Assembly: GCA_022508895.1 (NCBI GenBank)
Contig: JAFLUH010000004.1
Span: 4,053-58,101, forward strand
Source: Oscillospiraceae bacterium
GTDB lineage: Bacteria; Bacillota; Clostridia; Oscillospirales; Ruminococcaceae
DNA length: 54,049 nucleotides
Direction of reading: 5' to 3'
The notes under the pieces were generated by a model. The model was not told where the DNA came from and did no database searches. It saw only the letters and a program-made list of their open reading frames with translations. Below are positions 25,875 through 33,833 of the stretch, one piece after another; position 1 is the stretch's first letter, and each line of letters begins with the position of its first letter. A program made the position numbers and the translations under genes.

Positions 25875-26357
25875 TTATCCTCTTGCACCCAAAATATGCA
25901 CAAGTCGTGCGAGCCGGTAGTCGTATGTGCTTAACCTGCGGTCGAGAGAGTCAAAGGAGTGGCATGCGATAAGAATATTTTCCGGTATAGGTAAGAGGTT
26001 TATCTTTGTTATAACGAGGTTATGAGCGTACGTTATGCCGTCAAAGGAAAGCTGAATGATATCTCCTTCCTCTGCGTCTGACAGTGGTAACTCCTCGCCG
26101 TATGGACCGTTTCCTTTGTTTGACACAAGGAAATTATAAAGATACTCAACGCCCGTCCATGCGGCGCTTCTGTCATCAAGACTGTTGTAATACCAGCCCA
26201 AATCAGGCGTATAATTCATAACACCGCAGCCTGCATACAGACATTGTGATACAAAATTGGTACAATCCCCGCCTATATTGTCAAAGGAGTAATACTGCGG
26301 ATTTCTGGAATAAGCCCACTTTCTTGCGTACTGAACGGCTTTTTCACGGTCGTACAT
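25875..26357 (-). CDS. putative amidase-domain protein (Cys/His hydrolase-like)
   Basis: 160 residues matching the putative amidase domain seen in Firmicutes. The sequence starts with a YA-rich helix, then NIGGDCTNFVSQCLYAGCG with C32 as the presumed nucleophile. A GVEYLYNFL helix follows, and DGITYAHNLVI has the candidate His. The family fold is CHAP/NlpC-like. There is no signal peptide, which is unusual for a cell-wall hydrolase and suggests a cytosolic, immature or non-classical role. Its RBS GGAGG is partly buried in a hairpin (26368-26391). It lies 33 nt upstream of lepA. Confidence 0.82.
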   Translation of the reverse strand: MYDREKAVQYARKWAYSRNPQYYSFDNIGGDCTNFVSQCLYAGCGVMNYTPDLGWYYNSLDDRSAAWTGVEYLYNFLVSNKGNGPYGEELPLSDAEEGDIIQLSFDGITYAHNLVITKINLLPIPENILIACHSFDSLDRRLSTYDYRLARLVHILGARG

Positions 26358-26360
26358 ATA

Positions 26361-26391
26361 AAAACCTCCGTATATTTTTTACAATATACGG
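26361..26391 (-). promoter_or_regulatory. hairpin that includes the RBS of the amidase-like gene
   Basis: On the minus strand CCGTATATT and AATATACGG pair perfectly (26383-26391 with 26368-26376, 6-nt loop). The final GG of the stem is the start of GGAGG, the RBS, and the stem is followed by AGGTTTTTATATG. It can act as an RBS-masking helix, or as a terminator for the gene upstream. Confidence 0.6.
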
Positions 26392-26405
26392 AAAATAAAA
26401 CGCAG

Positions 26406-26660
26406 TTATGCTTCCTGTGCCTTGTACTCGCCTGTAAGATAATCATTTATGTCATACAGAGATTGCTCATTCATGTCAAAACGCTTTTCGGATATGTTTT
26501 CAGCAAGCTCAAAGCATTTTTCACCTGTCCATGTCATTACTTTAAAATCCTCATTATCACAGGTGACCATAAATCTTAAATTATTTCTGCTGCCTTTAAA
26601 GGAATTCTTGGACTGAAAATAGTCAAGTCCCGGCAGATCCCAGCTTCCGTATTTCAGCAT
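26406..26660 (-). CDS. small conserved-looking hypothetical protein (84 aa)
   Basis: 84 residues, start MLKYGSWDLPGLDYFQSK with AAGGAG as RBS and its own consensus promoter at 26696-26724. The protein is acidic towards the C-terminus and has no signal, membrane segment or cysteine motif. The composition suggests a small soluble alpha/beta protein. I do not recognise the family. Good expression signals argue that it is real. Confidence 0.78.
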   Translation of the reverse strand: MLKYGSWDLPGLDYFQSKNSFKGSRNNLRFMVTCDNEDFKVMTWTGEKCFELAENISEKRFDMNEQSLYDINDYLTGEYKAQEA

Positions 26661-26695
26661 CTTTTCTCCTTATTCTTACCAGTTTAGCACATAAA

Positions 26696-26724
26696 ATAAT
26701 ACCATAATAAAGCAACATTGTCAA
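26696..26724 (-). promoter_or_regulatory. promoter of the 84-aa gene and amidase-like gene
   Basis: Minus strand TTGACA (26724-26719), 17-nt spacer, TATTAT (26701-26696). Confidence 0.75.
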
Positions 26725-26772
26725 GAAGATGGAACGACATGGTGAATTGTTGAGAAAAAAATCAAGATTTGA

Positions 26773-26801
26773 TTGACATTATGACAAAAAAGGAGTAAAA
26801 T
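26773..26801 (+). promoter_or_regulatory. plus-strand promoter facing the 3' end of sigK
   Basis: TTGACA (26773-26778), 17-nt spacer, TAAAAT (26796-26801) on the plus strand, although both flanking genes are on the minus strand. Transcription would start near 26808 and run antisense into sigK. Confidence 0.5.
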
Positions 26802-26828
26802 AATAAGGGCGTTTTCTATATAGTACAT

Positions 26829-27536
26829 TCAATCATTTTTTTCAAAACGCTCAGCCAATTTTTTTAGGGCTTTCTTTTCTATTCTGCTCACATAAGAGCG
26901 TGAGATGTTCAGCTTTTCTGCTACTTCACGCTGTGTAAGCGCCCTGTTCGGCACTCCCTTGGTGGAGTTCAGCCCATAGCGGCAGTGCAGTATCATCTTT
27001 TCCCGCTCATCAAGTGTCTCGTTTATGTAGCGGTACAGCTTTTGCAGATCCATACGTAGATCGACTTCCTTTGAAACGTCAGTTATATCCTTGAAAATAT
27101 CTGCTATGGTCAGTGAGTTGCCGTCTTTGTCTACTTCAATCGGTGCATCAAGGTACATTTCATTCTGCTGATGCTTGATTTTTCTGAAGTACATTTTTAT
27201 CTGATTGTCTATGCATTTTCCGGCATAAGTGGAGAAGTTGGTATTTTTGCCCTCCGAAAATGTCTCCACCGCACGAATAAGTCCGATAGTGCCTATGGAG
27301 ATCAGATCCTCCTGATCCTTGGATTCGGAGTAGTGCTTTTTGACTATGTACACTACAAGCCTCAGATTGTGCTCTATCAGCTTTTCCCTTGCCTTCTGAT
27401 CGCCCTTTGCCACCAGTCTTATACATTCCAGTTCTTCCTTTTTTGACAGCGGTTTGGGGAAATTATTGGTTCGGTCAAAGTGCAGCGCAAAAAACAAAAG
27501 GTTTTTTAATACCATTTCAATGACAAACATAAACAT
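26829..27536 (-). CDS. sigK: sporulation sigma factor, sigma-K type
   Basis: 235-residue sigma-70-family factor. The N-terminus is hydrophobic (MFMFVIEMVLKNLLFFALHF), like the membrane-associated pro-sequence removed from pro-sigma-K in Bacillus. NNFPKPLSKKEELECIRLVAKGD follows. Region 2 is intact (EHNLRLVVYIVKKHY, EDLISIGTIGLIRAVETF), and region 4 ends TQREVAEKLNISRSYVSRIEKKALKKL, the sigma-K signature. It directs late mother-cell transcription during sporulation. The gene is uninterrupted, unlike the skin-split gene of B. subtilis. No other sporulation genes are in the window except spoVG, so sporulation capacity is not proven. Confidence 0.9.
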   Translation of the reverse strand: MFMFVIEMVLKNLLFFALHFDRTNNFPKPLSKKEELECIRLVAKGDQKAREKLIEHNLRLVVYIVKKHYSESKDQEDLISIGTIGLIRAVETFSEGKNTNFSTYAGKCIDNQIKMYFRKIKHQQNEMYLDAPIEVDKDGNSLTIADIFKDITDVSKEVDLRMDLQKLYRYINETLDEREKMILHCRYGLNSTKGVPNRALTQREVAEKLNISRSYVSRIEKKALKKLAERFEKND

Positions 27537-27560
27537 ATATGTACCGTCCTCCGAAAAATG

Positions 27561-27589
27561 TATTTATTTTTATTGTAGATTTTTGTCAA
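27561..27589 (-). promoter_or_regulatory. possible promoter of sigK
   Basis: Minus strand TTGACA (27589-27584), 17-nt spacer, TAAATA (27566-27561); the -10 box is poor. Its -35 box overlaps that of the divergent rnf candidate. Confidence 0.3.
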
Positions 27590-27613
27590 ATATTCTCTAC
27601 TGCTTGTGATAAT
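27583..27613 (+). promoter_or_regulatory. possible promoter of the rnf operon
   Basis: TTGTCA (27583-27588), a long 19-nt spacer and an extended -10 TGTGATAAT ending at 27613. It shares its -35 region with the minus-strand sigK candidate. Confidence 0.35.
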
Positions 27614-27642
27614 TTTAGACTAAAATAAAAAAGGGTGTTTTT

Positions 27643-28929
27643 ATGAAACTGCATACCATAAGACTGCCGCATTTCAACGCTTCCGCCGAAATGCCGACAG
27701 TAAGATCCATAACGCCGCCGAGAGTGGTCATAAGCATGTCTCAGCACGGCGGGGTCCCATGTACTCCGCTTGTAAAAGTCGGCGATGAGGTAAAGACAGG
27801 TCAGCTTATAGGCACAAGCGACGCTGTGATCTCAGCTCCCGTGCATTCCAGTATAACGGGTACGGTAACCGGTATAACCGACATCATCAGCATAGCGGGA
27901 AAACGAAATACGGCTCTTGTTATTGAGGCTGCGTTCCAACAGACGCTCCATGAAAGCATAAAGCCTCCCGTAGTAACAGGCAGGGAAACCTTTATACAGG
28001 CAGTCAAGGACAGCGGCTCCGTTGGTTTGGGCGGAGCGGGCTTCCCTACATACGTAAAATTGAATTACGATCCCAAGCAGTATAATATTGATACTCTGCT
28101 TGTCAATGCAGCGGAATGCGAACCATTCATAACGTCAGACTACCGCGCTCTTGTGGAACAGTCAAATGAACTTATCGACGGCATCAAGCTGCTGAAAAAA
28201 TATCTTGGGATCGAAAAAGCCTATATTGGCATCGAGGCTGATAAGCCAAGAGCTATAACACATCTGACTGACCTTTGCGAAAGCGAACAGGACATCTACG
28301 TCAAAAAGCTTCCGTCTGCTTATCCTCAGGGAGCGGAGAAGGTGTTGATATACAATATAACCGGACGTGTCCTTAAAGAAGGCGAGCTTCCTATGTCGGT
28401 GAATTGCCTTGTGATGAACTGTTCGTCTGTCATCTTTATCAGCGAGTATATAAAAACGGGAATACCGCTGATAAAACGCAGGCTTACCTTAGACGGCAGC
28501 ATTGTCAACAAGCCTGTAAACGTCAACGTTCCCGTCGGAACACAGCTTTCTGAGCTTATAAAGTTTCTGAACCTGAAAAAAACGCCTGAACGTGTGATTT
28601 TCGGCGGTCCAATGATGGGCAGCAGCATTTACGACCCCGAAATGCCCATAATGAAAACCAACAATGCGGTGCTGTTTTTTGACAAAACCGCTGCAGGGCA
28701 GGAGCCTACGCCCTGCATACGCTGCGGAAGGTGCGTAAGAGCCTGCTCTATGAATCTTATGCCCACCGGGCTTGAATCGGCATACGACGCAAAGGATCTG
28801 GAAAGATTGAAGAAGCTTAAAGTCAATATATGCATGAACTGCGGTGCGTGTTCATACGTTTGCCCGGCAAAACGCAATCTTTCCGAGAAAAATCAGCTTG
28901 CAAAAATTTTATTGAGGAATGGGGGGTAA
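27643..28929 (+). CDS. rnfC: Rnf complex subunit C
   Basis: 428 residues. Peripheral subunit of the ion-pumping ferredoxin:NAD+ oxidoreductase, expected to bind NADH/FMN and two 4Fe-4S clusters. The N-terminus has VVISMSQHGGVPCTPLVKVGDEV, a biotinyl/lipoyl-like fold. GLGGAGFPTYVKL and LLVNAAECEPF are the NuoF-like nucleotide/flavin motifs. The C-terminus has CIRCGRCVRACSMNLMP and CMNCGACSYVCP. It is the first gene of a canonical clostridial CDGEAB operon. The rnfD start follows its stop by 2 nt. Confidence 0.96.
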   Translation: MKLHTIRLPHFNASAEMPTVRSITPPRVVISMSQHGGVPCTPLVKVGDEVKTGQLIGTSDAVISAPVHSSITGTVTGITDIISIAGKRNTALVIEAAFQQTLHESIKPPVVTGRETFIQAVKDSGSVGLGGAGFPTYVKLNYDPKQYNIDTLLVNAAECEPFITSDYRALVEQSNELIDGIKLLKKYLGIEKAYIGIEADKPRAITHLTDLCESEQDIYVKKLPSAYPQGAEKVLIYNITGRVLKEGELPMSVNCLVMNCSSVIFISEYIKTGIPLIKRRLTLDGSIVNKPVNVNVPVGTQLSELIKFLNLKKTPERVIFGGPMMGSSIYDPEMPIMKTNNAVLFFDKTAAGQEPTPCIRCGRCVRACSMNLMPTGLESAYDAKDLERLKKLKVNICMNCGACSYVCPAKRNLSEKNQLAKILLRNGG

Positions 28930-28931
28930 GC

Positions 28932-29861
28932 GTGAATAACTATCTTGTTGAACCTGCACCTCACATAAAAAGCAAAATAACCACTCAGAAAATAATGCTT
29001 CATGTCATCATTGCAATGTTTCCTGCCGTAATTGCAGCGACAGTTATCTACGGCCCCAGAGCACTGCTTATGATCGTGATATGCTCAACAGCCTGCGTGC
29101 TTTCCGAGTGGATCTTTGAAAAAATAACCAAGCGACCTAATACCGTAAGCGATCTATCGGCTGTCGTTACCGGTATATTGCTGGCGTTCAACCTGCCGCC
29201 CACACTCCCTTTTTATATGGGTGTTATCGGAAGCGTGGCAGCAATAGTTGTTGTCAAGAACTTCTTCGGCGGCATAGGTCAGAATTTTGCTAACCCTGCA
29301 TTAACTGCAAGAATAATCCTTATGCTTTCATTTTCCTCTTACATGACAACATGGGTGCAGCCTTTTTATTACAATATGCCTGCTGATGCGGTATCCGCTG
29401 CAACTCCCTTTGCCTCTGAGGAAATGCCTGATCTGTTGGACATGCTGCTGGTTAAATCCGGCTGTATCGGAGAATGCTGCAGTGCGGCTCTGCTGCTCGG
29501 AGGTATCTACCTTATTGCTTTAAAGATAATCAATCCCATTACTCCGATAGCTTACATAGGAACTGTTGCAGCTCTGACATGGCTGACAGGCGGAGATGTT
29601 CCGTTTCAAGTGCTTTCCGGAGGACTTATTCTGGCTGCGTTCTTTATGGCTACCGACTATGCGACCACGCCTATTACATGGAAGGGAAAGCTGATATTTG
29701 CGGTGGGCTGCGGGTTACTTACATTCACTATCCGCAGCTTCGGAACGATGCCTGAGGGAGTTTCTTATTCCATACTCATTATGAATATACTTACTCCCTT
29801 TATTGACAAGATCACAGTATCCTGTCCTTTCGGCGCTAAAAAGGAGGGAGCAAGCAGATGA
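28932..29861 (+). CDS. rnfD: Rnf complex subunit D
   Basis: 309 residues from a GTG start at 28932, with GGGGGG five bases before it; in-frame upstream starts lie inside rnfC. Multi-pass membrane subunit related to NqrB, with about eight to ten helices. It begins with the SPHIK-like PAPHIKSKITTQKIMLHVIIAM and carries FFMATDYATTPIT in the later half. It is part of the membrane core that couples ferredoxin/NAD electron flow to Na+ or H+ movement. Its last four bases overlap the start of rnfG. Confidence 0.95.
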   Translation: MNNYLVEPAPHIKSKITTQKIMLHVIIAMFPAVIAATVIYGPRALLMIVICSTACVLSEWIFEKITKRPNTVSDLSAVVTGILLAFNLPPTLPFYMGVIGSVAAIVVVKNFFGGIGQNFANPALTARIILMLSFSSYMTTWVQPFYYNMPADAVSAATPFASEEMPDLLDMLLVKSGCIGECCSAALLLGGIYLIALKIINPITPIAYIGTVAALTWLTGGDVPFQVLSGGLILAAFFMATDYATTPITWKGKLIFAVGCGLLTFTIRSFGTMPEGVSYSILIMNILTPFIDKITVSCPFGAKKEGASR

Positions 29862-30421
29862 ACCGGTTTAAACCCACTATCGTTCTCACTGCCATCACTT
29901 CTATAGTTGCATTGCTTCTTATAGTGACGCACATATTTACCTATGCAGATACCTCCGGTATAATAACCGACAAGCTTATGTCTGCCTGTGTCGAAGCGAT
30001 GGGTGAAGGTGAATTTGTCATAGTGTCCGATTGGCAGGCAGAGGGTTACGGTATCGAAAAGCCCGATAACGTGGAAAAGCTCATAAAAAAATCCGATGGA
30101 TCCATTGCCTTTGAGATAATCACCAACGGGTATTCCAAGAATGGACTTGATTTACTGATCGCAATGAATTCGGACGGAAGTGTGAAAGCTGTCAGTGTGG
30201 TTTCTGTAACCGACACTCCGGGACTTGGCACAAAGGTGAATGACAGTTCTTTTCTCGCACAGTTCAGCGGCAAGACAGGTCAGTTGACTGCTGTAAAAAA
30301 TCAGCCGAAATCTGAGGACGAAGTGCAGGCAGTGACCGGAGCAACGTACTCTTCCAAAGGCGTTACCGAAGCGGTAAATATAGCCGTCGAGGTTTATTCT
30401 CAGCTGAACATCGGCGTTTGA
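29858..30421 (+). CDS. rnfG: Rnf complex subunit G
   Basis: 187 residues with one N-terminal membrane anchor (TIVLTAITSIVALLLIVTHI) and an extracytoplasmic FMN-binding domain. The flavinylation motif is VTGATYSSKGV: a Thr in a S/T-G-A-T-x-S/T context receives covalent FMN. LGTKV follows a TDTPG turn as in homologues. ATGA overlap with rnfD indicates coupling. It transfers electrons through the membrane complex. Confidence 0.94.
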   Translation: MNRFKPTIVLTAITSIVALLLIVTHIFTYADTSGIITDKLMSACVEAMGEGEFVIVSDWQAEGYGIEKPDNVEKLIKKSDGSIAFEIITNGYSKNGLDLLIAMNSDGSVKAVSVVSVTDTPGLGTKVNDSSFLAQFSGKTGQLTAVKNQPKSEDEVQAVTGATYSSKGVTEAVNIAVEVYSQLNIGV

Positions 30422-30440
30422 TTCGGGAGGGAATAGCTTT

Positions 30441-31115
30441 ATGAGTAATTTAAAGGAATTCACCAAGGGTATTCTTAAAGAAAATCCCAACCTTGTTATG
30501 CTGCTGGGAATGTGCCCGACCCTTGCGGTTACCACAATGGCGGAAAACGGTTTGGGAATGGGTTTGGCTACCACGTTTGTACTTGTTTGCTCCAATCTGG
30601 TAATATCCCTTTTAAAGCGTATCATACCTTCACAGGTAAGACTTCCGTGCTTCATAGTTATTATTTCCGGATTTGTTACGGTAGTGGGAATGCTGCTGCA
30701 AAAGTTCATTCCATCTTTGTATGATGCTTTGGGACTGTTTTTGAGCCTTATCACAGTAAACTGCATTATTCTCGGCAGAGCGGAGATGTTTGCCTGCAAG
30801 AACAAGGTTATACCCTCGGTCTTAGATGGATTGGGAATGGGCGTCGGATTTACGCTGTCACTTATTGTAGTAGGCTCCTTCAGAGAGATACTTGGCTCAG
30901 GAACTTGGTTCGGAATCCAGCTTCTGCCTGATTTTATCCAGCCCATGACTATTTTTATACTGCCAGCCGGCGGTTTCTTCACACTTGGCGTAATAATAGC
31001 TTTAGTAGGAAAAATAAGCAAAAGAAAGCCCAAGGACATAACCTGTACAGCCTGTCCCAACAGGGAAGCCTGCAAATTTGCGCCGAAGGATACGCCTGAA
31101 GAAACAGAGGCTTGA
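30441..31115 (+). CDS. rnfE: Rnf complex subunit E
   Basis: 224-residue membrane subunit homologous to NqrD, with six or so helices. Characteristic stretches are NPNLVMLLGMCPTLAVTT, VQ-like IPSQVRLPCFIVIISGFVTVV and LGLFLSLITVNCIILGRAE. The extra C-terminal tail has CTACPNREACKF, four cysteines in about ten residues, which is suggestive of a metal or cluster site but common enough in clostridial RnfE tails. GGGAGGG lies upstream of ATG 30441. Confidence 0.94.
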   Translation: MSNLKEFTKGILKENPNLVMLLGMCPTLAVTTMAENGLGMGLATTFVLVCSNLVISLLKRIIPSQVRLPCFIVIISGFVTVVGMLLQKFIPSLYDALGLFLSLITVNCIILGRAEMFACKNKVIPSVLDGLGMGVGFTLSLIVVGSFREILGSGTWFGIQLLPDFIQPMTIFILPAGGFFTLGVIIALVGKISKRKPKDITCTACPNREACKFAPKDTPEETEA

Positions 31116-31153
31116 GCATTGTTGCTGCAAGATCGGTAACTGATTTATCATTA

Positions 31154-31198
31154 TGAAAGGGAGCGCTTTTTCGCTTTTTAGAAAGCGCGATCAGAAAG
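31154..31198 (+). promoter_or_regulatory. intercistronic hairpin between rnfE and rnfA
   Basis: GCGCTTT (31163-31169) pairs with AAAGCGC (31182-31188) in the only sizeable gap (83 nt) of the operon, ending about 10 nt before the rnfA start. It may be an RNA-processing or stability element; the U-tract is not in terminator position. Confidence 0.4.
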
Positions 31199-31801
31199 AT
31201 GGATATTTTCAGAAATATTGCCATTATTCTTTTGACCGGCATACTTACTGAAAACTTTGTATTAACTAAATTCCTGGGTATATGTCCTTTCCTCGGTGTT
31301 TCAAAGAAGGCAAGCAGCTCGCTGGGTATGGGCATTGCGGTCACATTTGTAATGGTTTTTGCTACAATAGCAACGTATCCTATATATCACGGCGTGCTTA
31401 TACCGTTAGGCATGGAATATATGCAGACGGTATCGTTTATCCTGATAATAGCTTTGCTGGTTCAGCTGGTAGAAATGGCGCTGAAAAAGTACATACCTCC
31501 TCTTTACCGTGCTTTAGGCGTGTACTTGCCTTTGATAACAACAAACTGCGCGGTTCTGGGCGTGACGATCCTGAATATCGACAACGAATACAACTTCGGA
31601 GAATCGATAGTTAATGCACTTGGCGCAGGCTTAGGTTTTCTGTTGGTAATGCTCATTTTTTCGGGAGTGCGTGGCAGGATCGAAAAATGTAATGTTCCAA
31701 AAGCCCTGCAGGGAACTCCTGTTACTTTAATAGCTGCGTCCATTGTATCGCTTGCCTTTATCGGCTTTGGCGGTATAGTTGATAATATTTTCGGGGGATA
31801 A
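31199..31801 (+). CDS. rnfA: Rnf complex subunit A
   Basis: 200-residue membrane subunit homologous to NqrE, with six helices in the inverted-repeat topology shared with RnfE. Motifs are ENFVLTKFLGICPFLGVSKK and YLPLITTNCAVLGV; the conserved cysteines in both halves bind the intramembrane iron-sulfur centre of the RnfA/RnfE pair. ATG 31199; the RBS is modest (CAGAAAG). The rnfB ATG follows its stop by one base. Confidence 0.95.
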   Translation: MDIFRNIAIILLTGILTENFVLTKFLGICPFLGVSKKASSSLGMGIAVTFVMVFATIATYPIYHGVLIPLGMEYMQTVSFILIIALLVQLVEMALKKYIPPLYRALGVYLPLITTNCAVLGVTILNIDNEYNFGESIVNALGAGLGFLLVMLIFSGVRGRIEKCNVPKALQGTPVTLIAASIVSLAFIGFGGIVDNIFGG

Positions 31802-31802
31802 A

Positions 31803-32600
31803 ATGGATTTTGTATTGCAAATTTTGTTTTTTCTGTTTATAGGAGCGGCAGCAGGAGGACTGCTGACCGTTGCAGGAAAGCTTTTCTTTGTCCAGACAGA
31901 TGAAACCGTTGAAAAAATCACTGAATCTCTCCCGGGTGCAAATTGCGGAGGGTGCGGCTTTGCAGGCTGCGAAGCCTATGCCGAGGCGCTTGCCAAGGGT
32001 GAAGCGAAGCCAAATCTGTGTGCTCCCGGCGGGCTTGAAGTCAATCGCAGGATCAGTGGGATACTTGGCGTTTCGGTAGAGGAGAGCGAACCGCAAAAAG
32101 CCTATGTTCACTGCAACGGCTGTAGCAGCGCTACCGAGGACAAATATGTATACATAGGCTCAAAAAGCTGCATAGCTGCCGAAAAATTTTACAACGGTAA
32201 AGGCAGCTGTTCCTATGGCTGCATAGGCTTTGGTGATTGCGCAAGTGTATGTGATAACGGTGCTATTGAGATAGTAGACGGCGTAGCGGTAGTAAATCCA
32301 AGCAAATGCTTCGGCTGCGGAAAGTGCGTAAAGGCCTGCCCCAATCACCTCATCTCGTTAAAGAAACAATCTGCAACCGTTGCAGTCAGATGTTTTTCCG
32401 CAGACACCGGTAAGACCACGCGTACAGTATGCAAAAACGGCTGCCTCGGCTGCGGGATATGCGAGAAAAAATGTCCCGAAAAAGCTATTATCATCAATAA
32501 TAACCACGCTGAGATAGATTACGGCAAATGCACCTCCTGCGGCACCTGCGCCGCAGCTTGTCCCGCTAAGTGTATAGAGATTCTTGTAAAATGTAATTGA
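31803..32600 (+). CDS. rnfB: Rnf complex subunit B
   Basis: 265 residues from ATG 31803 (GGGGG five bases upstream, at the end of rnfA). An N-terminal membrane anchor (DFVLQILFFLFIGAAAGGLL) is followed by a four-cysteine cluster domain LPGANCGGCGFAGCEAYAEAL. Then come ferredoxin-type clusters: CFGCGKCVKACP, CLGCGICEKKCP and CTSCGTCAAACP. It is the entry point for electrons from reduced ferredoxin. Clostridial RnfB proteins are cysteine-rich in the same way. Confidence 0.95.
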   Translation: MDFVLQILFFLFIGAAAGGLLTVAGKLFFVQTDETVEKITESLPGANCGGCGFAGCEAYAEALAKGEAKPNLCAPGGLEVNRRISGILGVSVEESEPQKAYVHCNGCSSATEDKYVYIGSKSCIAAEKFYNGKGSCSYGCIGFGDCASVCDNGAIEIVDGVAVVNPSKCFGCGKCVKACPNHLISLKKQSATVAVRCFSADTGKTTRTVCKNGCLGCGICEKKCPEKAIIINNNHAEIDYGKCTSCGTCAAACPAKCIEILVKCN

Positions 32601-32616
32601 AAATGAGGGGATCATT

Positions 32617-33816
32617 TTGACTGAGCTTTTAAAAATTATCAGCGGTGTGATTTCGGATTATAGGCTGCATCTTACCGGTTCAAAAATTAAAGAGTTTGAA
32701 TCGGAAGACCCGCTGTCAAAAAAGCTTCTGGAGCAAAATTTGTGTCTTGTTAACGGCAAAAGAGCGATTTTTTTATCGCTTCCTTTAGTGTTGTTATCTG
32801 TTATATTTGCGGTTATCACCGTCGTTCAAATGGACCCCGACTCATTGATCGGCTCTGTTTTGTCGCTGATTGGTTTTCTGTTGATCGCTTTGGGCTGCAG
32901 CGCTTTAGCAGTGCTCATTTACCATTTATGCAAGTACAATAAAAGCAATACAATAAAATTACAGCAATTTACTTTGCTTTTCTGGACAGTTTTTTCTGCA
33001 GGATCGCTTTTGCTGATAGCCGCAGACCTCTCTCTGAACGGTTTTTCTCAAAGATTTTATTTATACCTCATTATTATGACGGTCTTTCCTCTTATTGATA
33101 TAAAAAAATCGTTGCTTATAATTGTCCCATTTCTTGCTGTGACCGAGCTGCTTGGCATTATTTTCGGAGCGTCGGTTTTGGTCTTGGTATTGGCTCTTGC
33201 TTTTTCATTGGCCTACCTGATGATTTCGTCGCTGGTATACAGCTCATACTGCTGTTTATACATCGGGGAACGAATGCTCAACACCGCCAACGAGCGATGC
33301 AGACAGATAAACGAAATAGACGGACTGACAGGAGCGCTTAACAAAAAAGGGCTTATCAAACGGCTGATGGATATCATCAACCTCGGGGTCAACAAAAACA
33401 TTGCTGCAATATTCTTTGATATAGACGATTTCAGACGCTATAACCATATATACACGGATAAAGAGAGCGACGACTGTCTCCATAATATTTGCAACTGCGT
33501 TCGTATAATCGCAAAATCAAAAACCGATATCATTTCCAGATACGGCGGCGACGAATTTGTCATTATCATACAGAATATCACGGAATATGACCTTATATTT
33601 TTTGCTGAGCAGATCAGAAAAAGTGTTGAGACCATGGCTCTTCCGTTTGAAAATGATAAGAAAGTGACGATTTCCGTAGGTGTTTCTGCAATTGTTGAAG
33701 AGGATCTTAAAGATTATTCTTCTTTGTTAAGAGATGCCGAAAACGGTTTGGTGTTAGCTAAAAGCGGTGGGAAGAACTGCGTCGGATATATGGGGAATGT
33801 GTTTAAAGCAAAGTAA
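32617..33816 (+). CDS. membrane-bound GGDEF diguanylate cyclase
   Basis: 399 residues from a TTG start at 32617 with GAGGGG six bases before it. Residues about 48-215 form six hydrophobic helices with short loops. The GGDEF domain starts near 232 (IDGLTGALNKKG) and has an intact active site, RYGGDEF, with GGDEF at 310-314. The canonical RxxD inhibitory site five residues upstream is not present (SKTD at that place), so product feedback may be absent. It makes c-di-GMP. It lies 16 nt after rnfB and may be co-transcribed with the Rnf operon. The propeller/HD-GYP protein at 2756 is the opposing enzyme in this window. Confidence 0.9.
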   Translation: MTELLKIISGVISDYRLHLTGSKIKEFESEDPLSKKLLEQNLCLVNGKRAIFLSLPLVLLSVIFAVITVVQMDPDSLIGSVLSLIGFLLIALGCSALAVLIYHLCKYNKSNTIKLQQFTLLFWTVFSAGSLLLIAADLSLNGFSQRFYLYLIIMTVFPLIDIKKSLLIIVPFLAVTELLGIIFGASVLVLVLALAFSLAYLMISSLVYSSYCCLYIGERMLNTANERCRQINEIDGLTGALNKKGLIKRLMDIINLGVNKNIAAIFFDIDDFRRYNHIYTDKESDDCLHNICNCVRIIAKSKTDIISRYGGDEFVIIIQNITEYDLIFFAEQIRKSVETMALPFENDKKVTISVGVSAIVEEDLKDYSSLLRDAENGLVLAKSGGKNCVGYMGNVFKAK

Positions 33817-33833
33817 ATCAGCAAGGTACAGTG

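Noticed and set aside
30152-31075. Minus-strand open frame of 307 codons across rnfG/rnfE
   Set aside because: Overlaps two certain genes; translation is a proline/serine-rich shadow.
31154-31252. Small ORF starting at 31154 before rnfA
   Set aside because: No RBS, out of frame with rnfA and overlapping it; the hairpin there is a better explanation of the gap.
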